From positions 1-56,299 of the forward strand of contig CAKRRF010000015.1 of the NCBI GenBank assembly GCA_934394985.1: a DNA stretch of 56,299 nucleotides, in the 5' to 3' direction. Position 1 is the stretch's first letter; every line of letters begins with the position of its first letter. The position numbers and the translations under genes were made by a program. Source of the stretch: an uncultured Marvinbryantia sp. (GTDB lineage Bacteria > Bacillota > Clostridia > Lachnospirales > Lachnospiraceae). Below are positions 1 through 8,252 of this stretch, in pieces. The notes beneath the pieces are model-generated. The model saw only the letters and a list, made by a program, of their open reading frames with translations. It was not told where the DNA came from and made no database searches.

Positions 1-34
1 AACCATTCTCACGAACGATTCTCTTTTTTATTAG

Positions 35-108
35 TCGATGCGACAAGATTTGAACTTGCGACCTCTGCGTCCCGAACGCAGCGCTCTACCAAGCTGAGCC
101 ACGCATCG
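35..108 (-). tRNA. tRNA-Pro (anticodon CGG)
   Basis: Read on the minus strand, the sequence folds as a complete cloverleaf. The acceptor stem CGATGCG pairs with CGCATCG, the D arm contains AGCTTGGTA, the anticodon stem CTGCG/CGCAG encloses the loop TTCGGGA with anticodon CGG, and the T arm contains TTCAAAT. The discriminator base is A. CCA is not encoded after it, so it must be added after transcription. The tRNA reads proline codon CCG. It is transcribed away from the adjacent glycerate kinase gene. Confidence 0.95.
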
Positions 109-130
109 ATTGCTATGAACTAGCTTTAAT

Positions 131-159
131 ATCATAACACTCTATATCGGAAAAAGCAA
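131..159 (-). promoter_or_regulatory. Probable sigma-A promoter of tRNA-Pro
   Basis: On the minus strand TTGCTT (-35) and TATGAT (-10) are separated by 17 bases. The -10 box ends about 22 bases upstream of the mature tRNA 5' end. Confidence 0.6.
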
Positions 160-321
160 GTATTTTTTGAAAAAACTCTGAGGACCTGGGCTAAAACTCT
201 AAGGTCTATGAGTTTAATATTCTTTTATTTTTGTAAAAAAGTGGAATAGATATGTCTGGAAAAGTGTGATACCGTAGAAATAACAGGAAACGAAAAGAAT
301 ACATGTGGAGGAAAGTGAGCA

Positions 322-1554
322 ATGACATTACGGGAGGATGCAGATTTTATTATAAAAGAGGCAATTCGTCATGTGCTGCCAGATGAGGCAGTAAGGAAGG
401 CTTTGAAGGGGAAAACGTTTGGGCAGGGCAGGCTGTATCTGGTGGCAGCAGGTAAAGCTGCATGGCAGATGGCAAAAACTGCCGGTATGCTGTTGGGGGA
501 TCGGCTGGAAAAGGGTGTTGTGGTAACGAAATATGATCATGTAATGGGAGAACTGCCGCGAATCAGTTGTTATGAAGCTGGTCATCCTGTTCCGGATGAG
601 AATTCTTTTCGAGCAACGCAGGCGGCTCTGAATCTGGTTATGGATTTGCAGGCGGAAGATACCGTATTATTTCTGCTTTCTGGTGGAGGTTCTGCACTTT
701 TTGAAAAACCGCTGATTTCAGGAGAAGAACTGGCAGATGTTACGAAGCAGCTATTGGCGTGTGGAGCGGATATTGTGGAGATGAATACGATTCGAAAACG
801 TCTTTCAGCGGTAAAGGGGGGCAGATTTGCAAAGTTGTGTAAGCCTGCTAAAGTGTACAGTATCGTATTAAGTGATATATTAGGCGATCCACTGGATATG
901 ATTGCTTCCGGTCCAGCTTATCCGGATACATCGACCTGTGAGCAGGCAATGGCGATTGCAGAGAAATATCATCTGAAGTTATCAGAGCAGGCGACAGGAT
1001 TGCTGCAGCAGGAGACGCCAAAGATATTGAATAATGTGACGACAGAGATTACAGGCAGTGTGAGAAATCTTTGCCAGGCTGCAAAAGAAGTCTGTGAATC
1101 CCTGGGATACGAAGCGGTGATCCTGACAGATCAACTGGATTGTGTGGCAAGAGAGGCAGGAGCTTTTCTGGGGGATATTGCAAAAACCAATCAGGTTACA
1201 AAGAAGAGTCTTGCTTTTATCGCCGGCGGTGAGACGGTGGTTCACCTGACCGGCTCAGGCCTGGGAGGCAGGAATCAGGAATTGGCGCTGGCGGCCGCTG
1301 AAAAAATATCCGGATTAAAGGAGGTAGCAGTTTTTTCAGTAGGATCAGATGGCTCAGATGGTCCGACGGATGCGGCAGGAGGTTTCGTGAATGGTGAGAC
1401 GAAGAAAAAACTGGCAGATGCCGGCTACCGGATTGAACAGGTACTGGAAGAAAATGACTCCTATCATGCACTGGAAAAATGCGATGGTCTGATCAAGACC
1501 GGAGCTACGGGAACGAATGTGAATGATGTTGCAGTGGTGTTGATAAGAAGGTAG
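322..1554 (+). CDS. Glycerate 2-kinase, MOFRL family (copy 1)
   Basis: A 410-residue cytosolic kinase of the GckA/TtuD type, which converts glycerate to 2-phosphoglycerate with ATP. Visible family features are the N-terminal REDAD start, a GKAAWQMA segment, the glycine-rich LLSGGGSALFE motif, NTIRKRLSAVKGGR, VLSDILGDPLDMIASGP, and a C-terminal MOFRL domain with GGETVVHLTGSGLGGRNQE and VGSDGSDGPTDAAGG. The start follows GTGGAGGAAAG with good spacing. The gene stands alone between tRNA-Pro and a convergent two-component system. Its last 113 codons are identical at DNA level to the second glycerate kinase at 20453, while the first 300 residues are only moderately similar. The tract at 1261-1320 is 53% G+C by hand count. 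Confidence 0.9.
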   Translation: MTLREDADFIIKEAIRHVLPDEAVRKALKGKTFGQGRLYLVAAGKAAWQMAKTAGMLLGDRLEKGVVVTKYDHVMGELPRISCYEAGHPVPDENSFRATQAALNLVMDLQAEDTVLFLLSGGGSALFEKPLISGEELADVTKQLLACGADIVEMNTIRKRLSAVKGGRFAKLCKPAKVYSIVLSDILGDPLDMIASGPAYPDTSTCEQAMAIAEKYHLKLSEQATGLLQQETPKILNNVTTEITGSVRNLCQAAKEVCESLGYEAVILTDQLDCVAREAGAFLGDIAKTNQVTKKSLAFIAGGETVVHLTGSGLGGRNQELALAAAEKISGLKEVAVFSVGSDGSDGPTDAAGGFVNGETKKKLADAGYRIEQVLEENDSYHALEKCDGLIKTGATGTNVNDVAVVLIRR

Positions 1555-1556
1555 CA
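1213..1556 (+). repeat. 344-bp exact direct repeat, copy A
   Basis: Every base from 1213 to 1556 matches 21350 to 21693. I compared the two segments line by line. The repeat covers the 3' third of glycerate kinase copy 1, its stop codon and 2 further bases. Identity stops sharply on both sides. Upstream the genes continue as diverged homologues, and downstream the sequences are unrelated. Confidence 0.97.
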
Positions 1557-1614
1557 CTAAAATATTATATGCTATAGGCTATAGAGTGCAGTTCTGGAAA
1601 ATTATGTAACATGA

Positions 1615-1658
1615 AAAACCAGTGGAATGTGAAAAGGGGTTCACATTTCACTGGTTTT
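1615..1658. terminator. Bidirectional terminator between glycerate kinase and yesN
   Basis: A 19-bp stem (1615-1633 with 1640-1658, one G.U pair) flanked by A and T runs on either side lies between two convergent genes. It can end transcription from both directions. Confidence 0.85.
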
Positions 1659-1675
1659 GTTATATTTCAGAATCA

Positions 1676-3142
1676 TTAATGTGAAACTGGAATAGAGGTG
1701 TTTTTCCGATACTGATTTGGGGTAATACCCATTTTCTTTTTAAAGATAGTACAAAAGTATTTAGCATCAGAGTAACCGGCTTTTTTTGCAATTTCACTGA
1801 TTTGAAAGTTTGTTTCTGACAGCATAATCTGAGCTTGTTCCAGACGATAATTATTCAGGTAATCGATGAAGTTAGCCTTGGTTTCCTGGACAAAGAGTTT
1901 ACTCAGATATTGTGGTGTGATAGCGAGATAATCAGCAACACTACTGAGAGAGATTGGTTCTGAAAAATGGTCTTTCACGTAGGTAATAGTTCGTTGCACC
2001 AGTTTGGAATAATGTTGCTCTGCATGAGGAAGAAAGCGTTTTGATGAAAAATACTCCTTCAGGCAGGCTTCTATACCAGCCATAGTAACAGCTTTGCGAA
2101 TAGTGTTTACCGCATTATGTCCGGTATCATCATAAGACGCAGTTTTTACAATACTGATAGCAGCGGTATTTAGAATAACATTTGGAGCATAGTCACTATT
2201 TTGCATTTTATGAAGATAATCTACTATAAAATCATGACAGCCCAGATAATCTTCGTTAAAAAAAAGATGTTGTATTTTTTGCACGTAAGTATCCAGATCG
2301 TGTGGCTTTCGTGTATCTGGATATTGCATTTTGGAATCGAATGCAAAAAAAGAACTATGATAAGTGATCGACCATGGAATACAGGACTGCAGTAACTGAT
2401 ATTCTTTCAACCAAGAGATAATTTGTTCGTTGTTTTTTACAGTATAAATACAGGTGCAGAACGGATAATCTCGTAGTTGTGATGCAAACCAGGAAATTTT
2501 GGAATGCAGTATTTTGTGAGAACAGAAACCAAACAGGATGCCTTTATAATGGGGATCCTGAAGTGCTATGTAATAAGCATCCGGGAAAGACTGGATAGCT
2601 GCTTTTACTGATTTTGGAAGATGCACTTCTTGCTCTAGATAGACAATAGCCAGAAAATAATCGGTATAATTTTTGTCCGCTAAAAAAGAGGACAGAAATG
2701 TTTGATCATCTTCGGACAGCAGATAGAGTTTGGATGTTTGGCCGCTTTGTAGTAGAATTGCCTGATCATTGTGCTGAATCTTGGATAAAATATCATGTAT
2801 TTTGTCAAGCAAGACTACAGGATTTACTGGTTTTAGAAGATAAGTATCCACTCCCAGTTCAATCGCTTTCTGTGCATATTTGAATTCAGCAAATCCGGAT
2901 AAAAGAATCACATGTCCGGAGAACTCATTTTTTTGAAGCTGTTCCAGCATGATGAGACCGTTCCATTCTGGCATCTGTATATCAGCAATAATAATATCTG
3001 GTGTGAGTTGTAAGGCTTTTTCATATCCGTCTTTTCCACTGATGGCAGAATAAATAGTACAGTCTTTTAAATGCTGAATCAGTAACTGATAGATGCCTTC
3101 TCTGGATGTAACTTCGTCTTCGACAATTAAAATGGTATACAT
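1676..3142 (-). CDS. yesN: YesN-type response regulator, REC plus AraC HTH
   Basis: A 488-residue cytoplasmic DNA-binding response regulator. The N-terminal receiver domain has the acidic pair E8-D9, the phosphoacceptor D54 in IIADIQMPEWNG, and a conserved lysine in YLLKPVNP. A long middle region has no clear family. The last 100 residues form an AraC-type double helix-turn-helix with SLSSVADYLAITPQYLSKLF and ISEIAKKAGYSDAKYF. It lies 5 bp after yesM in the same direction, so the two form a kinase-regulator pair. The divergent sugar ABC operon at 5167 is the natural target, which is the usual arrangement for YesMN systems. The inducing sugar is not known. Confidence 0.92.
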   Translation of the reverse strand: MYTILIVEDEVTSREGIYQLLIQHLKDCTIYSAISGKDGYEKALQLTPDIIIADIQMPEWNGLIMLEQLQKNEFSGHVILLSGFAEFKYAQKAIELGVDTYLLKPVNPVVLLDKIHDILSKIQHNDQAILLQSGQTSKLYLLSEDDQTFLSSFLADKNYTDYFLAIVYLEQEVHLPKSVKAAIQSFPDAYYIALQDPHYKGILFGFCSHKILHSKISWFASQLRDYPFCTCIYTVKNNEQIISWLKEYQLLQSCIPWSITYHSSFFAFDSKMQYPDTRKPHDLDTYVQKIQHLFFNEDYLGCHDFIVDYLHKMQNSDYAPNVILNTAAISIVKTASYDDTGHNAVNTIRKAVTMAGIEACLKEYFSSKRFLPHAEQHYSKLVQRTITYVKDHFSEPISLSSVADYLAITPQYLSKLFVQETKANFIDYLNNYRLEQAQIMLSETNFQISEIAKKAGYSDAKYFCTIFKKKMGITPNQYRKNTSIPVSH

Positions 3143-3147
3143 AGTCT

Positions 3148-4929
3148 TTACTCCATTTCTGATAGTGGTATGAATAACTTACAACAGGTGATATGATGCT
3201 TGGATGAAATTATGATTTTACTGCCTTTATAGTAGGTATGTATACGGCACATTACATTTAACAGGCCAATAGACTTGGCAGTCTCAATGCGATACCAATC
3301 CGGGCTGGATAACATGGAACGCAATGACTGGAGATTTTCTTCTGACATACCTTTTCCATTATCTGTAATGGTAATTTTTAAAAATTGATTTTGTAATATT
3401 TGATAACGAATCTCAATATGACAATTTTGATTAAGACCATCGAATCCGTGTACCAGAGAATTCTCCAAAATCGGTTCCAGTAGCAGCTTGTGAATACGAA
3501 GCTGATAAATGGACGAGTCTTGAATGAAAAGATCATAGGAAAACTTGTTGTGAAAACGAATCTTTTGCAATTCCAGATATTGGTGAATCCAGTCAATATC
3601 ACTTTTCAGAGGAATTACCTGATTGATACCATATACGGTATAGCGAAGGATGGCTGCAAGACCGGTAAGCATTTCGCTGACATCCATGGCTCCTTCCTGA
3701 ACAGCTGTCCAGTTAATCGTATCTAATGTATTAAAAATAAAATGCGGATTAATTTGTAGTTCCAGTGATTTGAGCTCTGCCTCGTAGGTTTTCTGCATTT
3801 GAAGTTCATTTTCTGTAAGCAAATGTTCTATATTTGAGATCATGCGATTATAGGACTTTTCAATTTTACCGATTTCATTTTTTCGTATATCTGTTAATGG
3901 TGGCCCCAGTTGGTTAGTGGTACTTTTGTTCATGGTCTGTGCAATATGTTCAATTGGATGAATGATCTGTTTTCCAATTATGATATATAGAATGAACATC
4001 AGAAGACAGATAAACAGCAGAGTTAATAAAGCGAATATTGTCCACAAAAGGACCAGGTTTCGGTTTTGACGGCTATAATCAATGAAATTGTAAATAGTCA
4101 TATTCAACTTATCGGTAGTTATTTCTGTACGATTGATTTGACGGGAAGGTTTGGCATATTCCGGTACGTCAGAAATCTTTTTTCCCCAATTCTGATTTTT
4201 GTCACAGATAATGGAGCCATCTTGAAGAAAAAGAACTCTGGATGTATAAGGATAGATTTTTGAATTTTCATCATTCAATATTTGGTTTAGATTGGAAGCA
4301 TCAATAAATAAAATCAGTGTTCCGGTGATGTTAAGTTTTTCGTAATGAATTATGCCGCCTCCCAGATAAAAAACTGACTGTTGTAGAGAATTATCCGATG
4401 CATTGATACTGCCTGCAGTACATTTTGGAGAGGTGCCCAGTTGATCATGTAGTTTTAGGTAATGGTTTGTAAAATAATCAGAGAGATACTGATATTTTTC
4501 GCGTTTTTGAGAATAAAAATACGATACTTGATTTGGGGCAATTACACCTACGCCCTGGATTTCTGGATATAGTAAAATTTTGGACATGACAACGGTATCC
4601 ATAGTATCTTTGATGCGGCGGTAAATCATAGTATCAGGACTTGTTCTGTTAAGCTGATCAAGACTTTTCAGAAAGGCTGTGTCAGTAGAAATATTAAAGT
4701 ACACATCTTTATAGGCAGAAACCCGGGCATTCAGAAGCATGGTACTTTGTTTCAGGTTTTCATCCAGAATAGCCTGATTCTGATGATGTGTAACAGTAGA
4801 TGTAGTAATTACATTAGCAGTTTGTAAAGTCAGTGTGGGTATCAGGATAAATGCCACCAGCAAAATTAAGATGTTGATTCGGATGTTGGACTGATATTTT
4901 TCTTTTAGAATGTAATAAACATGCAGCAT
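3148..4929 (-). CDS. yesM: YesM-type membrane sensor histidine kinase
   Basis: A 593-residue membrane sensor. A hydrophobic helix at about residues 20-40 and a second one near residues 295-320 bracket an extracellular sensing domain. A HAMP-like linker follows (HPIEHIAQTMNKS). The His_kinase domain has ELQINPHFIFNTLD, with the phosphorylated H396. The ATP-binding domain shows PILENSLVHGF, ITDNGKGM and SIGLLNVMCRIH. It should autophosphorylate in response to an external sugar and pass phosphate to the YesN regulator 5 bp downstream. It is divergent from the binding-protein gene at 5167, across a 237-bp AT-rich gap. Confidence 0.92.
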   Translation of the reverse strand: MLHVYYILKEKYQSNIRINILILLVAFILIPTLTLQTANVITTSTVTHHQNQAILDENLKQSTMLLNARVSAYKDVYFNISTDTAFLKSLDQLNRTSPDTMIYRRIKDTMDTVVMSKILLYPEIQGVGVIAPNQVSYFYSQKREKYQYLSDYFTNHYLKLHDQLGTSPKCTAGSINASDNSLQQSVFYLGGGIIHYEKLNITGTLILFIDASNLNQILNDENSKIYPYTSRVLFLQDGSIICDKNQNWGKKISDVPEYAKPSRQINRTEITTDKLNMTIYNFIDYSRQNRNLVLLWTIFALLTLLFICLLMFILYIIIGKQIIHPIEHIAQTMNKSTTNQLGPPLTDIRKNEIGKIEKSYNRMISNIEHLLTENELQMQKTYEAELKSLELQINPHFIFNTLDTINWTAVQEGAMDVSEMLTGLAAILRYTVYGINQVIPLKSDIDWIHQYLELQKIRFHNKFSYDLFIQDSSIYQLRIHKLLLEPILENSLVHGFDGLNQNCHIEIRYQILQNQFLKITITDNGKGMSEENLQSLRSMLSSPDWYRIETAKSIGLLNVMCRIHTYYKGSKIIISSKHHITCCKLFIPLSEME

Positions 4930-5166
4930 GGAAGACAGTACCTCTTGAAGTATCTTAAAAAATGGTTTTAGGTCTTAAATGTATCATAGTTATACTAAAA
5001 TATACCATTGCTTAAGCAAAATGTCAAAATATGTTAAAATATTGGAATTTAATTTGATTAAAATAACAAACTTTTCTTAAATGGTTGAAATTTTCTCGAA
5101 AAGAAAATTGGAGTATACTTCTATTATCATAAATGAACAGAAGAAACATAAAGGAGGGTTTTACAA

Positions 5167-6399
5167 ATGAAAAAAGTGTTAAAAAAGGCATTGACAGCAT
5201 CTGTTGTAGCAGGAATTATGTCAGCGATGATGTCAGCAGGAGCAGCAGCGGATGATCCTACAACCATTGAAATGTGGTATCATATTTCACCGGATCAGGC
5301 AACAGTTTTACTGGATATGATCGATCAGTTTCAAGAGGAGAACCCGGACATCAAGGTCGAAACGCAAAGCGTTGCTTTTTCAGAATTAAAGAAACAAGTT
5401 ACTATTGGTGTAGCAGCAGATGAATTGCCAGACGTAACATTATGCGACACAGTAGACAATGTATCTTTTGCGGCGATGGGTGCAGCAAAAGATATTACAG
5501 AAGAAGTCGAAGCATGGGGAGAAATTGATAACTATTTTGAAGGACCTCGTAATTCAGCAATGTATGATGGAAAATATTATGGTCTTCCATATTACAGCAA
5601 CTGTCTTGCTATTATGTACAACAAAGATATCCTGGATGAAATGGGAGTAGAGTATCCAACTGCGGACTGGACCTGGGATGATTTCAAAGATATGGTAGCA
5701 AAAACCACTACGGATGATCATTATGGTCTGACTATGTCACTGATTAAGTCAGAAGAAGGAACATTTAATGTAATTCCATTTATCTGGCAGGCAGGTGCAG
5801 ATTATGATTCTATGGATTCAGACGGAGCAAAAGAAGCACTGACTATGATCAATGATTTTTATCAGAATGGTTATATGAGTAAAGAACTTATTTCTATGAC
5901 TCAGGCTGATATGTGTGCATCTTTATTTGCAACAGGGAAATCAGCATTTATGGTTGGCGGTTCTTGGCTGAAGACAAACATTGCCAACGAGAATCCGGAT
6001 TTGAATTTTGGAGTAGTAACATTTGCAAAGAATCAAAATGCAGCATCTCCAATCGGTGGCGGAAATATTATTATGTTGAAAGATGAGCATAGAGAAGCTT
6101 CCTGGAAATTGATGGAATATCTTAGCGGAAAAGATAATTCCAGAGCATTTAGTGAGAGTGCAGGGTATATTTCATCTCGCCAAGATGCAGCAGATGAATC
6201 GGAATTATGGGCATCTGATCCGATTTTATCTGTATACATGGATCAGCTGAAAGTAGCAAGAGCAAGGGGACCTCATGAAAGATGGCCGGAGATTTCATCT
6301 GCAATTCAGACTTGCTTCCAGGGAATACTGTCAGGCGAAATCGATGTAGATGAAGCGTGTACCAAAGCTGCAGCAGACATTTCTGAAATTATTGGTTAA
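5167..6399 (+). CDS. Sugar ABC transporter binding protein (CUT1), no lipobox
   Basis: A 410-residue extracytoplasmic sugar-binding protein of the CUT1 family, the first gene of a five-gene alpha-glycoside operon. The N-terminus is a Sec signal peptide (KKVLKKA, then a hydrophobic core) ending AGAAA before DDPTT. That is a signal peptidase I type site, with no cysteine for lipid attachment. Family features include the early FQEENPDIKVE segment, the YGLPYYSNCLAIMYNKDIL region and the FMVGGSW motif. AAGGAGGG precedes the ATG. A stem-loop follows the stop codon. The divergent YesMN pair probably controls it. Substrate inferred from the two downstream GH31 genes: an alpha-linked glucoside or xyloside. 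Confidence 0.88.
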   Translation: MKKVLKKALTASVVAGIMSAMMSAGAAADDPTTIEMWYHISPDQATVLLDMIDQFQEENPDIKVETQSVAFSELKKQVTIGVAADELPDVTLCDTVDNVSFAAMGAAKDITEEVEAWGEIDNYFEGPRNSAMYDGKYYGLPYYSNCLAIMYNKDILDEMGVEYPTADWTWDDFKDMVAKTTTDDHYGLTMSLIKSEEGTFNVIPFIWQAGADYDSMDSDGAKEALTMINDFYQNGYMSKELISMTQADMCASLFATGKSAFMVGGSWLKTNIANENPDLNFGVVTFAKNQNAASPIGGGNIIMLKDEHREASWKLMEYLSGKDNSRAFSESAGYISSRQDAADESELWASDPILSVYMDQLKVARARGPHERWPEISSAIQTCFQGILSGEIDVDEACTKAAADISEIIG

Positions 6400-6442
6400 A
6401 CGGATATGCTACTTGACGGGAATATTCATAAATAAAGAATAT

Positions 6443-6470
6443 AGGGAGACAGAAAAGTGTCTGTCTCCCT
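6443..6470 (+). promoter_or_regulatory. Intercistronic stem-loop after binding-protein gene
   Basis: A perfect 10-bp stem (6443-6452 with 6461-6470) and an 8-base loop, followed only by TTTGAA, sits between the binding-protein gene and the first permease. It probably stabilises the upstream message or partly terminates, so that binding protein is made in excess. Confidence 0.7.
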
Positions 6471-6492
6471 TTTGAATAAGGAGAGTCGGATT

Positions 6493-7404
6493 ATGGGTAA
6501 GATGAGTTATTTCAAAAAGAAAAAGTTGGCTTTTTTCTCGTTTGTACTTCCAGCTGCGATATTTATGACAATCCTGATAATTTATCCAATTCTCTATAAT
6601 ATATATATGAGTTTTAAAAATGTGGATTTGATGAATTTTGCAACAGGAGAAAGTCATTTTATAGGGCTGGAAATGTACAAAGACATTTTAGGAGAAAAAG
6701 TTACTTTTACTGCAATTAAAAATACACTGGTATATACACTGTTTTGTCTGGTGTTTCAGTTTCCAATAGGATTTGCAATGGCATTGTTTTTTGGTAAAAG
6801 ATTCAAGTTGGCCAGCTTTTTGAGAGGGTTTAATGTCATTGCCTGGATGGTACCAATGGTAGCAGTAGCTGGTGTTTTCAAATATATGTTTAATAGTGAT
6901 GTGGGAATTATCAACCAAATTTTGATGAATTTGCATATTATCAGCAAGCCTGTTGAATGGCTGGCTCATGGAAATACATCTATGGCAGCAGTTGTAGTGG
7001 CCAATACCTGGAAAGGTGTTCCGTTTAATATGTTACTTTTAGCAACGGCACTGACTACATTGCCGGCAGATTACTTTGAAGCAGCGAGTATTGACGGTGC
7101 AACAAAATGGCAGAGCTTTATATATATCACATTGCCACTGCTAAAACCAGCGATTATCTCAACATTGACGCTTGGCTTTATCTATACATTTAAAGTGTTT
7201 GATCTTGTATATGTTATGACAGGAGGCGGTCCTGGTACTTCTACAGAAATGCTTTCTACATTGGCTTATCGTTATTCCTTCAGTGAATATAATTTTTCTA
7301 AAGGTGCGGCAGTGGCAAATATTTTGTTTGTATTGCTGATGTTGGTTGGAGTCTTTTATATCAAGATGGTTATGAATGAAGATAAGGAGGAAGATGCGGT
7401 ATGA
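6493..7404 (+). CDS. Sugar ABC transporter permease (MalF/UgpA type)
   Basis: A membrane permease of about 303 residues with six predicted helices and the typical cytoplasmic EAA loop (YFEAASIDGATKWQSFIYITLPLLKP). It pairs with the next gene to form the CUT1 channel. I place the start at ATG 6493, because AAGGAG lies 9 bases upstream. An earlier in-frame GTG at 6457 lies inside the intercistronic hairpin and has no ribosome site. The 3' end overlaps the next gene by 4 bp. No ATPase gene is present here, so a shared MsmK-like ATPase elsewhere is assumed. Confidence 0.9.
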   Translation: MGKMSYFKKKKLAFFSFVLPAAIFMTILIIYPILYNIYMSFKNVDLMNFATGESHFIGLEMYKDILGEKVTFTAIKNTLVYTLFCLVFQFPIGFAMALFFGKRFKLASFLRGFNVIAWMVPMVAVAGVFKYMFNSDVGIINQILMNLHIISKPVEWLAHGNTSMAAVVVANTWKGVPFNMLLLATALTTLPADYFEAASIDGATKWQSFIYITLPLLKPAIISTLTLGFIYTFKVFDLVYVMTGGGPGTSTEMLSTLAYRYSFSEYNFSKGAAVANILFVLLMLVGVFYIKMVMNEDKEEDAV

Positions 7405-8246
7405 GAAAGCATAAAAGAATGACCGATAAACAGAAAAGCATTTTATTTTCTGTTATTGGCATCGTGATTACGATGGCATTTTTATTTCCAATTTATTGGA
7501 TGCTTACCACAGCGATTCGAAGGCCAGGAGAAACCTTTATGAATCCAACTTTTTTTCCGAGAAGCTTTTCACTGGATGCGTTTAAAATAGAAGCGCATAG
7601 TGGAGTAGGATTGTTTACGTATATGAAAAACAGTGTAATCATTGCGTTCTCTGCAACAGCGATTGGAATCGTTCTATCTGTTCCGGCATCTTATGGACTG
7701 GCCAGATTTAAAACAAAATTTGTGGCAATTTTACTGTTTGTTTTTCTGGTTGCTCAGATGCTTCCAAGTTCTTTGATCTTAACGCCGTTATTCATGACTT
7801 TTAAAAAAGTGGGAATTTTGAATAACTATCTGAGCGCAATATTGTCGGATGCGACACTGACAATTCCATTTTCTGTTATTGTATTGCGAAGTTATTTTAA
7901 GGATATTCCAAAGGAATTAGATGAAGCGGCAACTATTGACGGATGTAATGCCTGGCAGACATTTCTGAAAGTTATGCTTCCGATTTGTAAGCCGGGGGTG
8001 GCCACGGCAGTAGCGATGTCTCTGTTTATGGCATGGGGCGACATGGTATTTTCTTTGACGTTCCTGACAAAAGAGGAGCTGAAACCAATTTCTCTGATTT
8101 TATATAAAGCTATGGGAGAATTGGGAGTCAGATGGGAGATTTTGATGGCATATGCTACTTTAATTGTATTACCAATTTTGATTATATTTATTTTCATGCA
8201 GAAGTATATTGTATCTGGAATGACAGCAGGATCGGTGAAAGGATAA
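7401..8246 (+). CDS. Sugar ABC transporter permease (MalG/UgpE type)
   Basis: A 281-residue second permease with six predicted helices. The EAA loop is ELDEAATIDGCNAWQTFLKV, and the family C-terminal ending SGMTAGSVKG is present. Its start overlaps the stop of the preceding permease (ATGA), with AAGGAGGAAG upstream, so the two are translationally coupled. It completes the membrane part of the importer. The GH31 gene starts 6 bp after its stop, which shows import and hydrolysis belong to one operon. Confidence 0.9.
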   Translation: MRKHKRMTDKQKSILFSVIGIVITMAFLFPIYWMLTTAIRRPGETFMNPTFFPRSFSLDAFKIEAHSGVGLFTYMKNSVIIAFSATAIGIVLSVPASYGLARFKTKFVAILLFVFLVAQMLPSSLILTPLFMTFKKVGILNNYLSAILSDATLTIPFSVIVLRSYFKDIPKELDEAATIDGCNAWQTFLKVMLPICKPGVATAVAMSLFMAWGDMVFSLTFLTKEELKPISLILYKAMGELGVRWEILMAYATLIVLPILIIFIFMQKYIVSGMTAGSVKG

Positions 8247-8252
8247 AAAGAG

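Noticed and set aside
35..1556. tRNA-Pro as the attachment site of an integrated island
   Set aside because: No integrase gene and no repeat of the tRNA 3' end were found. The repeats that bound the segment lie in the glycerate kinases instead.
6457..6492. GTG start for the first permease
   Set aside because: It lies inside the intercistronic hairpin without a ribosome site. ATG 6493 has AAGGAG at proper spacing.
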